From the NCBI GenBank assembly GCA_002395525.1, contig DGXE01000069.1:1-31212 (forward strand): a DNA stretch of 31,212 nt, given 5' to 3'. The DNA comes from Ruminococcus sp. UBA4240 (GTDB lineage Bacteria > Bacillota > Clostridia > Oscillospirales > Ruminococcaceae). The position numbers were made by a program, and so were the translations under genes. The notes under the pieces are model-generated. The model had not been told where the DNA came from, searched no databases, and saw only the letters and a program-made list of their open reading frames with translations. Below are positions 7,021 to 15,039 of the stretch, piece after piece (the stretch's first letter is position 1; each line of letters starts with the position of its first letter).

Positions 7021-9475
7021 TGTCAAGCACCTCCCTGCCTTCTGCATTTTCCGCCTCTTCAGCGGATTTGCTGTCGATACGGGCATCCACGTCGCCTACG
7101 ATGACACCATTGAGCACACCGTCTATGCGCCCGTTCACATGGCCGTGTATCATGCCTGCCACAGCGAGCCTGCCGCTGTTTACCACCGTGTGCTCACGCA
7201 GCTTTACGGTGAAGGAGGTCTTTTCGATTATCTTTGCACCTATGAGCATTACCTGGGGGAGCACTCCCATTACCAGTATGATGGAGATGATAGTGCCTCG
7301 TCCCAGACAGGTGCCCAGTGAGGAGATGACCCCGTTGGTGGAGAGCTGACCTATGAGCAGGCCTGCCGCCGCAAGTATGGCACCCGACGTGATGATAGTG
7401 GGGAATGCCTGGTTGAGGGTCTCGGTAATGGCGGTCTTGGGGTCGTACTTGTCCTTGAGATCCATGAATCGGCTTGAGATAACGATGGCATAGTCGATGT
7501 TGGCGCCCATCTGTATGGATGATACGATAAGGTAGCCCAGAAAGTAAAGGGGGGTGTCAAGGAAGTAGGGGAAGGAGAAGTTGAGCCATATGGAGCCCTG
7601 TATGACCATAATGAGCAGCACAGGAAGCCCGGCTGAATTGAATGTGAACAGCAGCACTATTATTACAAACAGTGCGGAAAGTCCGCTGTTGAGGATGTTG
7701 TCTGTGGCGAAGGATTCGGAGAGATCCCTGTCGGAGGTGGAGTTGCCCACACAGTACACGGAGTCGGCGGGATAGTACTTCTCTGCCTCACGGTGGATGG
7801 TCTCAAGGAAGGCGAATGTCTCCTCCCCCTCCTCCGGGAGGTTTAAGAACAGGAGTATGCGTGTGTATTCATCGCTTTTCAGCTGATCCTTGCCCCTTGT
7901 GATGGAGCTTTTCAGGTCGTCCAGCTTGTCCTTCAGCTCCGCATCAAGGGTAACATAGCCCTTGTCCACCTCGTCACAGGTGAAAAGAAACATATCAATG
8001 AGGGGCACGCCGTAGGAGCCCAGACCGTTGACCACCTCACCGTAATTCTCCTGATCTATGGCGTAGGCGGCGTAGACAAGCTCTGCCACCTCGTAGTCGA
8101 TTCCTGCTATCTCGGAGAACTGCCTCGGGGTCACTCTGTCCGTGAGCATATAGCCGTCAAGCGCCTCTGTGTTGGCAAGGCCTGTTACGGAGCTTACCTC
8201 CTCGTGGTGGGTGAGATCCTCTATGAGCCTTGCCTCCTTGTCGTAGTCCCCGGCGGGCACTACCAGCGCCAGAAGGTTGTCGCTGCCGAAGGTGTCCTTT
8301 ATCTTCTTGTCCGCAAGCTGAGCCTCGTTCATGTGGGGGGTGGCTATTTCAGTGACACCGAAGGCGTAGGGGCATTTGTTGGAGAATACTGCACCCACGA
8401 TGATGAGAGCCACGAACACAGGGGGCACGATGAAGCGTGTCTTGTGGGCAAAGGCACCCACGGCTGAGATCTTGGGGACGAAGTTCTTGTGCCCTGTCTT
8501 GTCGATGAGCTTTGCAAAGAGCATGATAAGCCCTGGCATAAGGGTGAACACGCTGAGCAGGCTCAGGAATATGGCCTTGATGAGCACCAGTGCCAGGTCT
8601 GCGCCAACTCTGAACTGCATGAAGGAAAGGGCGATAAGGCCTGATATGGTGGTAAGGGATGAGGAGGATATCTCCGGGATGGCTTTGGAGAGGGCAAGGA
8701 TGCAGGCCTCCCTGGGGGGGAGGTGTTCATGCTCCTCGGTGTAGCGGTGGATGAGGATAATGGCATAGTCTATGGCAAGAGCCAGCTGCAGGACTATGGT
8801 GACGGAATTGGATATATAGGAGATAGTGCCGCACAAAAAGTTTGTCCCCATGTTGAGGAGTGCCGACATGAGGAAGGTGATGATGAGCACGGGCACCTCC
8901 GCAAAGGTCTTTGAGGTGAAGGTGAGCACTGCTACGATGATGACGGCGGCTATGACAGTTACCACGTTCATCTCTGCATCGAGCTGAGCCTGCTCGTTGG
9001 AGCCTGCCTCGCTGGAGATGTAGGTGTCATAGCCGGAGAGCAGCTCCCTTATCTTCTCCACAGCCTCAGCGGAGGCGGGATCCTCGTTTGTGCCGTCAAA
9101 GGTGACGGAGAAAAGGGCGGAGGAATCCCTGTAGTGGTCGGTGCTGTCGTCAAAGGCGATGTCATGCACTCCGGGCACCTCTGCTATCATATCCTCTATC
9201 TCCTCTGCGGTGGCATAGGTGATGTTGGATACCATGACGGAGGCGGTGCCATAGGTGATGAACTGCTCGTCCATCAGGTCTATGCCCTGCCTGGTCTCGG
9301 TGGATTCCGGGAGGTAGCGGGTTATGTCCTGCTCCACCTTGACCCAGTTTCGGGAGAAGATGCAGAATCCTGCCGCAATGATGAATATGAGGAAGAAAAG
9401 ATTGCGCTTGTCCACGATGAAGGTCGCAACCTTCACCATAAAGGGTATCTTTTCTTCGTCTGTGTCTTTAGCCAT
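7013..9475 (-). CDS. MMPL/RND-family membrane transporter
   Basis: An 820-residue RND-superfamily permease of the MMPL type, with about 12 membrane helices in two homologous halves, each with a large extracytoplasmic loop (about 40-175 and about 375-560). Asp-Tyr pairs in the helix 4 and helix 10 positions, LAIDYAIILIH (D236-Y237) and GANIDYAIV (D661-Y662), match the proton-relay pairs of MmpL3-like transporters. Exported cargo in this family is usually lipid-like or a cell-envelope product. The cytoplasmic C-terminus (about 766-801) has short glycine-turn repeats resembling a beta-helix. The start at 9475 is chosen because AAAGGAGC precedes that ATG; the upstream in-frame ATG at 9490 overlaps this site and lacks one. 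It is first gene of an operon with the GLUG protein and the esterase. Confidence 0.9.
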   Translation of the reverse strand: MAKDTDEEKIPFMVKVATFIVDKRNLFFLIFIIAAGFCIFSRNWVKVEQDITRYLPESTETRQGIDLMDEQFITYGTASVMVSNITYATAEEIEDMIAEVPGVHDIAFDDSTDHYRDSSALFSVTFDGTNEDPASAEAVEKIRELLSGYDTYISSEAGSNEQAQLDAEMNVVTVIAAVIIVAVLTFTSKTFAEVPVLIITFLMSALLNMGTNFLCGTISYISNSVTIVLQLALAIDYAIILIHRYTEEHEHLPPREACILALSKAIPEISSSSLTTISGLIALSFMQFRVGADLALVLIKAIFLSLLSVFTLMPGLIMLFAKLIDKTGHKNFVPKISAVGAFAHKTRFIVPPVFVALIIVGAVFSNKCPYAFGVTEIATPHMNEAQLADKKIKDTFGSDNLLALVVPAGDYDKEARLIEDLTHHEEVSSVTGLANTEALDGYMLTDRVTPRQFSEIAGIDYEVAELVYAAYAIDQENYGEVVNGLGSYGVPLIDMFLFTCDEVDKGYVTLDAELKDKLDDLKSSITRGKDQLKSDEYTRILLFLNLPEEGEETFAFLETIHREAEKYYPADSVYCVGNSTSDRDLSESFATDNILNSGLSALFVIIVLLFTFNSAGLPVLLIMVIQGSIWLNFSFPYFLDTPLYFLGYLIVSSIQMGANIDYAIVISSRFMDLKDKYDPKTAITETLNQAFPTIITSGAILAAAGLLIGQLSTNGVISSLGTCLGRGTIISIILVMGVLPQVMLIGAKIIEKTSFTVKLREHTVVNSGRLAVAGMIHGHVNGRIDGVLNGVIVGDVDARIDSKSAEEAENAEGREVLDNE

Positions 9476-9546
9476 AACTGCTCCTTTCATCTGTCTGACA
9501 GCGGAATGATCTTGTGCTGTGCTATACTATTGACATATGATATACT

Positions 9547-9575
9547 ATTATATATTATACGTCAGCAATAATCAA
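9547..9575 (-). promoter_or_regulatory. Predicted promoter of the RND/GLUG/esterase operon
   Basis: On the minus strand, TTGATT (9570-9575) and TATAAT (9547-9552) are 17 nt apart, about 70 nt before the transporter start. A plus-strand promoter-like pair, TTGACA (9530-9535) and TATTAT (9553-9558) with 17 nt between, overlaps it, so the region may be bidirectional or simply AT-rich. Confidence 0.55.
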
Positions 9576-9582
9576 GTGGAAA

Positions 9583-9651
9583 TATGACTGAATTTAAAAC
9601 ACAGCCGCTTCACCCCTCCGGCATTTCTGTTTTTGCTGTTTTTCAGTCATA
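9583..9651. repeat. Separated inverted repeat upstream of the RND operon promoter
   Basis: TATGACTGAA (9583-9592) and its exact reverse complement TTCAGTCATA (9642-9651) lie 59 nt apart, just upstream of the -35 box of the leftward promoter. The arrangement suits a pair of regulator half-sites. Apart from this, the 9576-9818 stretch shows no gene, only AT-rich sequence including two TCTAATT copies near 9740-9762. Confidence 0.4.
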
Positions 9652-9818
9652 ATATGCCGTTTTTCATTTCACGAGGGGGGCTGAGAGGACGGGATCCGGG
9701 ACGGAAAACGCCGTATTTTCCTGCTTGTTTGTTTATTTAGTCTAATTGGATAAAATCTAATTATGCAATGTGCACAAAATAGAGCGGCCAAAATATACAC
9801 AAAACAATTCTATAACCC

Positions 9819-9847
9819 TTGACATTTATTGTGAATGTTGTTATAAT
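9819..9847 (+). promoter_or_regulatory. Predicted promoter of the eight-gene ABC operon
   Basis: Perfect TTGACA (9819-9824) and TATAAT (9842-9847) with a 17-nt spacer. Transcription would begin near 9853, leaving a leader of about 250 nt before the first gene. The leader holds no convincing gene. Confidence 0.85.
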
Positions 9848-9905
9848 GTGTATACGGCATTTTGTTGTTTTCACTAAACTAACATATGAATATCACAGGG
9901 ACATC

Positions 9906-9946
9906 GTTTATTGCTCTGAATAAACCGTATATTCCCCTGAATAAAC
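9906..9946 (+). promoter_or_regulatory. Hairpin and repeated box in the ABC operon leader
   Basis: GTTTATT (9906-9912) and AATAAAC (9919-9925) form a 7-bp inverted repeat with a 6-nt loop. CTGAATAAAC occurs at 9916-9925 and again at 9937-9946, 21 nt apart or two helical turns. The site lies about 55 nt downstream of the predicted start of transcription and could be an operator or an RNA element. Confidence 0.4.
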
Positions 9947-10104
9947 ATAGGCGTGAAATGGTGCCAGCATATGAAGTCAAAAGGTGTTGCTATATGTCAC
10001 GATGTGGCGAAAGGACAGCCGGCTCATCCTGTGAAGGCTGCTCTTCTTTTTATAGCGTTTTGCCTGTGTTCTTCTATTTTTAGCAGGAAAGGTGGTCTTG
10101 TACC

Positions 10105-13023
10105 TTGAAGGTAACAGGAAAGCGAATGCTGTCCGGCTTGGCAGCACTGGTGATCTGTTCGACCCTGTTCCCCGCAGGAGTCGGTGCGGAGAATGCGGCA
10201 CAGATCCTTGCGGAAGCGGAATATGTGGTTCCGCAGATCTCCTATGTCAAGCAAAAAACCTACACGGAGTACTACGAGGAAAAGATCAAGGGGGCGGATA
10301 TGCCCCGTGTGGATGTAGCGGGCATCCACGACTACAACGAGAGGGAAAGCGATTCCGGCGTGACCGAGGGTGACTACGAGGGCAAATCCAACGTAGTCAT
10401 CTGGGAGGACGAGGAAGGCAGTGTCACCTATCGTGTGGACGTGGAGGAACCCGGTGCCTACAACATCGAGATGGGCTATTACCCCATGCCCACAGGCATC
10501 TCCACCTCGGAGATATCCGTGCTTATCGACGGGGAGAGTCCCTTCGACACAGCGACCCGTGTGAATCTCCCCCACAGGTGGCACTCCCGTGAGGAGATCT
10601 CCGTCAACAGCAAGGGGAATGAGACAAGGCCGCCCCAGGTGGAATATCCTTCCTGGCTTCGCACCACCTTCAAGGATGCGGACGGTCTGTACAACGAGCC
10701 TCTGTACTTCTATTTCGACCAGGGCTCCCACTACATAACCCTTGAATCAGAAAAGGCATCCATTGCCATATACTATTTAAAGCTCACCCAGCAGGAGGTC
10801 GTGGAGGCATATACACCTCCCACCCAGGGTCAGCTCCAGTCCAACTATGATACCGAGTCCATAAGGGTGCAGGGTGAGAACTTCACCTACACCAATGCCC
10901 AGACTCTGTTCCCCACCTACGACAGGGGCAACTACCTCACCGAGGATCACAACGGTCAGAGCTCCGATCCCGTAAAGGAGCGCTACAACACCGTGGGCGA
11001 GGGCACATGGGACACGGCAGGGCAGACCATCACTTGGACAATAGACGTGCCCAAGACCGGCTACTACCGTGTGGGCATCAAGGGGCGCCAGGATGAGATG
11101 AGAGGCTTCTACTCCAACAGACGCCTGCTCATAGACGGCAAGGTGCCCTCCGCTCCCTTTGACCAGATAAAGTTCTACTATTCCACAGACTGGCGCATGA
11201 CACATCCTGTGGATGAAAACGGCGATGAGGCTTATCTCTATCTGGACGGCGGCCCTCACGAGCTTTCCCTTGAAGCCGTGCCCGGCGACATCGGCGAGTA
11301 TATGCAGAGACTGGACGATGTGGTATACGAAGCCAACCAGTACTATATGCAGATCCTCATGCTCACAGGCCCCAGCCCTGACCAGTACACCGACTACTAT
11401 GTACAGAAGGAGATACCCGAGCTGTTGGATGCCTTCCAGAGACTTTCCGACGAGCTCAGGGACATACAGGAGTCCATCGAAAGGCTTGCAGGCTCCTCCG
11501 GGTCTGAGGCCACCACTCTTGCAAGGCTTGCGGATGTATTTGACAGATGTATCAAGAAGCCCAACAAGATACCTACCTACATCGGCAACGGTTCCATTAA
11601 GGATAATATATCCGCTGTTTCCTCCTGGATGAGACAGTACCGTGAGCAGCCCCTTGAGATCGACTACATCGAGATCATCGCCCCCAACAAGAAATTCACC
11701 CCTGTAAAGGAAAACTTCTTCAAGGCAATAGGCTTTGCCCTGAGAGGGTTTGTAGGCTCCTTCTTCGAGGACTACACCGTTCTTTCCGACACCACCGCCG
11801 ATTCCATCGTTGTGTGGGTAGGCCTTGGCCGTGACCAGACAACAGTTATCAAGCAGCTGACTGACTCGGAATTCAATTCAAGGGGCGGCACCAACGTTGC
11901 CATCAACCTTGTACAGGGTACCATCATGGAGGCTGTGCTTGCAGGCAAGGGCCCTGACGTGGCCATGTTCGTGGGCGGTGAGTTCCCTGTGAACCTTGCC
12001 ATAAGAAACCTGCTGGTTCCCCTTGACGATCAGGACGGCTTCGACGAGGTGAAGGCAAGGTTTGAGGAGGATGCCCTTGTCCACTACCAGTTTGAGGGCA
12101 AAACCTACGGCATACCCATCCAGAGGACCTTCCCCATGATGTTCTACCGCACGGATACCCTTTCCGAGGTGGGCATCGAAAATCCCCCCGAGACATGGGA
12201 TGACCTTATAGATATGCTCCCTGCCCTGCAGAGGAAGTATATGCAGCCCGGTCTTATCCTCCCTGCCAACGTGAACGGCAACGCAGTGTCACCTGCCACC
12301 GAGGTGGGTCACACCTTTGCGATGCTCATGCTCCAGACAGGCGCCAACTACTACAACGAGGATCAGACAGCCACAAACTTCGATTCCATCGAGGCAGTTG
12401 AGGCATTCGACACCTGGACCACATTCTACACCACATATCAGTTCGATCAGGTGTACGATGCATTCACCCGTTTCAGAACAGGTGAGGCTCCCATAGTTAT
12501 CCAGAACTACTGCGGCTTCTACAATCAGCTTACAGTTGCTGCCCCTGAGATCAAGGGCGCATGGGATTTCACCAGCGTGCCCGGCACAAGAAGGGCTGAC
12601 GGCACCGTATCCCACGCAGCGAACTCCTCCGGCTCCGGCTTCATAGTCCTCAAGGACTGCAAGAACGTGGAGGGCGCATGGGAATACATCAAGTGGTTCA
12701 CCGACACCGACACTATGGTTGAGTACGGCAACACCGTGGAGGGCGTTATGGGTCCTCTCGGACGCTTTGAGCCTGCAAACGTGGAGGCTCTCCAGAAGCT
12801 CAACTGGTCCAAGTCCGACCTTGCCAAGATCAACGCACAGCTCAAGGAGATAGATGAAATACCCATCATACCTTCCTCCTACGTTGTGACAAGAAGTATA
12901 ATGAACGCATTCCGTTCCGTTGTAAACGAAGCAGAGAATCCCAGAGAGACCCTGCGCTGGTACAACAGGGACATCAACGCCGAGATCACCAGAAAGCGTG
13001 AGAACCTCGGACTTGAAACCTGA
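10105..13023 (+). CDS. Secreted fusion of a carbohydrate-binding-like region and family 1 solute-binding protein
   Basis: A 972-residue exported capture protein of a carbohydrate ABC importer. The signal peptide (about 1-28) ends near AGVGA; there is no lipobox cysteine, so ordinary lipoprotein anchoring is not predicted. Two beta-sandwich-like modules follow (about 60-240 and 250-412), both with a YRVxV/GYYRVGIK strand pattern and a short sequence of the type LIDG, like sugar-binding modules. A helical linker (about 412-560) leads into the solute-binding domain (about 565-965) with NLVQGTIMEAVLAGKGPDVAMF, WDDLIDMLPAL and GSGFIVLKDCKNVEGAWEYIKWF. Usual solute-binding proteins have 400-450 residues, so this one is more than double. 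The start is TTG with AAAGGTGG about 9 nt upstream. It heads an operon with two permease pairs. The ligand is not identifiable; an oligosaccharide is inferred. Confidence 0.88.
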   Translation: MKVTGKRMLSGLAALVICSTLFPAGVGAENAAQILAEAEYVVPQISYVKQKTYTEYYEEKIKGADMPRVDVAGIHDYNERESDSGVTEGDYEGKSNVVIWEDEEGSVTYRVDVEEPGAYNIEMGYYPMPTGISTSEISVLIDGESPFDTATRVNLPHRWHSREEISVNSKGNETRPPQVEYPSWLRTTFKDADGLYNEPLYFYFDQGSHYITLESEKASIAIYYLKLTQQEVVEAYTPPTQGQLQSNYDTESIRVQGENFTYTNAQTLFPTYDRGNYLTEDHNGQSSDPVKERYNTVGEGTWDTAGQTITWTIDVPKTGYYRVGIKGRQDEMRGFYSNRRLLIDGKVPSAPFDQIKFYYSTDWRMTHPVDENGDEAYLYLDGGPHELSLEAVPGDIGEYMQRLDDVVYEANQYYMQILMLTGPSPDQYTDYYVQKEIPELLDAFQRLSDELRDIQESIERLAGSSGSEATTLARLADVFDRCIKKPNKIPTYIGNGSIKDNISAVSSWMRQYREQPLEIDYIEIIAPNKKFTPVKENFFKAIGFALRGFVGSFFEDYTVLSDTTADSIVVWVGLGRDQTTVIKQLTDSEFNSRGGTNVAINLVQGTIMEAVLAGKGPDVAMFVGGEFPVNLAIRNLLVPLDDQDGFDEVKARFEEDALVHYQFEGKTYGIPIQRTFPMMFYRTDTLSEVGIENPPETWDDLIDMLPALQRKYMQPGLILPANVNGNAVSPATEVGHTFAMLMLQTGANYYNEDQTATNFDSIEAVEAFDTWTTFYTTYQFDQVYDAFTRFRTGEAPIVIQNYCGFYNQLTVAAPEIKGAWDFTSVPGTRRADGTVSHAANSSGSGFIVLKDCKNVEGAWEYIKWFTDTDTMVEYGNTVEGVMGPLGRFEPANVEALQKLNWSKSDLAKINAQLKEIDEIPIIPSSYVVTRSIMNAFRSVVNEAENPRETLRWYNRDINAEITRKRENLGLET

Positions 13024-13042
13024 GTAAAGGAGGGCACTTAAA

Positions 13043-14005
13043 TTGGCGGAACAAACTGCTAAAAAGGAGATCCTGCTCCCGTCGGAACGGAAAATGACCC
13101 GCAAGGAGCGCAGGGAATACACCCTTCACGAGATGAAGCGCAACTATATGTGCTACGTGATGCTGGCGCCCTTTATGATCTTCTTCATAATCTTCACGGT
13201 AGTGCCTGTTGTAATGTCACTGCCCATAGGCTTTACAAGCTTTGATATGGCATCCTTCCCCAAGTGGGTGGGATTCCAGAACTTCTACACCATGTTCATT
13301 GATGACGATGTATTTATCAAAGCCATCAGAACAACACTTATCTTTGCCATCTTCACAGGTCCTCTGAGCTATGTGATGAGCTTTATGCTGGCATGGCTCA
13401 TCAATGAGCTGCACCCCACTTTGAAGACACTGTTCACACTGGTGTTCTATGCGCCCTCCATGGCGGGCAACATCTACTTCGTATGGCAGCTCATCTTCTC
13501 CGGCGACCAGTACGGCTACCTGAACGCTCTGCTCATGGAGCTGGGCATCACCTCCACTGCCACACAGTGGCTCACCGATACCAACTATATGCTGCCCTGC
13601 GTTATCATCGTTCAGCTGTGGGTATCCATGGGTGCAGGCTTCCTTGCCATGCGTGCAGGCTTCCAGGGCATAGACAAGTCCATGTACGAGGCGGGCGCCA
13701 TAGAGGGCATCAAGAACCGCTGGCAGGAACTGCTGTACATCACCATCCCCTCAATGGGTCCCTCTCTCATGTTTGCGGCTGTAATGCAGATAGTATCCGC
13801 ATTCACCGTTGATATCGTGGGACGTACACTGGCGGGCTTCCCCTCCACGGACTATCAGGTGCATACCATCATGACCCATGCCTTTGACTACGGCTGGGTA
13901 AGATACGAGATGGGCTATGCCTCTGCGGTATGCTTTGTGCTGTTCCTTGTAATGCTTGTCTGCAACAACCTTGTGGGCAAGATGCTGGGCAAGTATGTTG
14001 ACTAA
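13043..14005 (+). CDS. Carbohydrate ABC transporter permease, MalF/UgpA type (pair 1)
   Basis: A 320-residue inner-membrane permease with six predicted helices and a basic cytoplasmic N-terminus of about 35 residues. The conserved ATPase-docking EAA loop is EAGAIEGIKNRWQELLYITIP (about 213-233). The C-terminal segment (TIMTHAFDYGWVRYEMGYASA) is typical of the MalF/UgpA family. The start is TTG at 13043, supported by AAAGGAGGG 9 nt before it and a 19-nt gap from the previous gene. It forms a heterodimer with the next gene product. No ATPase gene is in the operon, so coupling to a shared MsmK-like ATPase is inferred. Confidence 0.93.
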   Translation: MAEQTAKKEILLPSERKMTRKERREYTLHEMKRNYMCYVMLAPFMIFFIIFTVVPVVMSLPIGFTSFDMASFPKWVGFQNFYTMFIDDDVFIKAIRTTLIFAIFTGPLSYVMSFMLAWLINELHPTLKTLFTLVFYAPSMAGNIYFVWQLIFSGDQYGYLNALLMELGITSTATQWLTDTNYMLPCVIIVQLWVSMGAGFLAMRAGFQGIDKSMYEAGAIEGIKNRWQELLYITIPSMGPSLMFAAVMQIVSAFTVDIVGRTLAGFPSTDYQVHTIMTHAFDYGWVRYEMGYASAVCFVLFLVMLVCNNLVGKMLGKYVD

Positions 14006-14016
14006 GGGGTGAGATG

Positions 14017-14994
14017 ATGGCAAGAAATAAGAAAAATCTCAAGCCCTCAGAGCTTGCGGCACTGCAGGAGCAGGAAAACGCTGCGGCACTGGCTGCCCTG
14101 AGAAAAAGACGTGAAAAAGAGCACAAGAGAATGCTCAAATCCAAGGGCTCCAACAAGCGTGTTGGCAAGTCCTGGACAAATGACATAGGCATATTCCTCT
14201 TCCTGCTGTTTATGGGACTGTTTATGATATTCCCCATATATCTGGCGATAGTAAACTCCATCAAGCCCATACAGGAAATGTTCCTTATGCCTCCTAAGCT
14301 CTATGCTATGGATCCCACAACGGACAACTTCCGTGACCTGTTCAAGATAGCGAACAACTCCTGGGTGCCCTTCTCCCGCAACATATTCAACTCCATATTT
14401 GTTACGGTAGTGGCAACGGTGCTCCATGTGCTGTTTGCCTCCACAGCGGCATTCGTGCTTGCAAAGTGCCGCTTCCCCGGGAATGCGCTTCTCAATCAGG
14501 TAGTAGTCATCGCCCTGCTGTTCAACTCCACAGTACTGTACATCATGCAGTACATCGTAATGGCAACTCTGGGCATGATAAACACCTATTCCGCACTTAT
14601 ACTCCCCATAATATCCACGTCCATGGGTCTGTACCTTATGAGACAGAGTATGTCCACCATACCCGATGCCATGATAGAGGCAGCCAAGGTGGACGGAGCA
14701 GGGCTGATGAGGATCTGCTGGGGCATAGTGATGCCCAACTGCAAGCCCGCTCTCATGACTATCATCATCTTTGAATTCCAGACAGCGTGGAACACCAACG
14801 GCGGCGGTCTTGTCTACGACGAAGCACTCAAGACCATACCTGTTGTTGTTCAGCAGATAGCTGCCGCCGGTATCGCCCGTCAGGGTGCGATAGCCGCATC
14901 GGCAGTGGTACTCATGGTGCCTCCTCTGCTGGTATTCGTACTGGCACAGAGAAACGTCATGGAAACTATGGCACACGCAGGCATGAAGGACTGA
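14017..14994 (+). CDS. Carbohydrate ABC transporter permease, MalG type (pair 1)
   Basis: A 325-residue permease partner of the preceding MalF-type protein. A lysine/arginine-rich cytoplasmic N-terminus (about 1-50) precedes six membrane helices. The EAA loop reads EAAKVDGAGLMRICWGIVMP, the form expected for MalG proteins. Two adjacent ATG codons (14014 and 14017) could serve as the start; the second is better spaced from AAGGGGTGA. The gap to the previous gene is about 10 nt, so co-translation is likely. The C-terminus (VLAQRNVMETMAHAGMKD) is usual for the family. Confidence 0.93.
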   Translation: MARNKKNLKPSELAALQEQENAAALAALRKRREKEHKRMLKSKGSNKRVGKSWTNDIGIFLFLLFMGLFMIFPIYLAIVNSIKPIQEMFLMPPKLYAMDPTTDNFRDLFKIANNSWVPFSRNIFNSIFVTVVATVLHVLFASTAAFVLAKCRFPGNALLNQVVVIALLFNSTVLYIMQYIVMATLGMINTYSALILPIISTSMGLYLMRQSMSTIPDAMIEAAKVDGAGLMRICWGIVMPNCKPALMTIIIFEFQTAWNTNGGGLVYDEALKTIPVVVQQIAAAGIARQGAIAASAVVLMVPPLLVFVLAQRNVMETMAHAGMKD

Positions 14995-15039
14995 TAATGT
15001 GCAGTCTCATGCATACAATACTTGCAAAAGGGTGATGAT

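Noticed and set aside
3361..7086. Longer start at 7086 for the GLUG protein
   Set aside because: It would put a polar 22-residue extension before the signal peptide and has no ribosome site; the ATG at 7020 has one.
9886..10083. 65-codon frame in the ABC operon leader
   Set aside because: There is no ribosome site before its ATG and the composition is not protein-like. It was considered as a leader peptide but lacks support.
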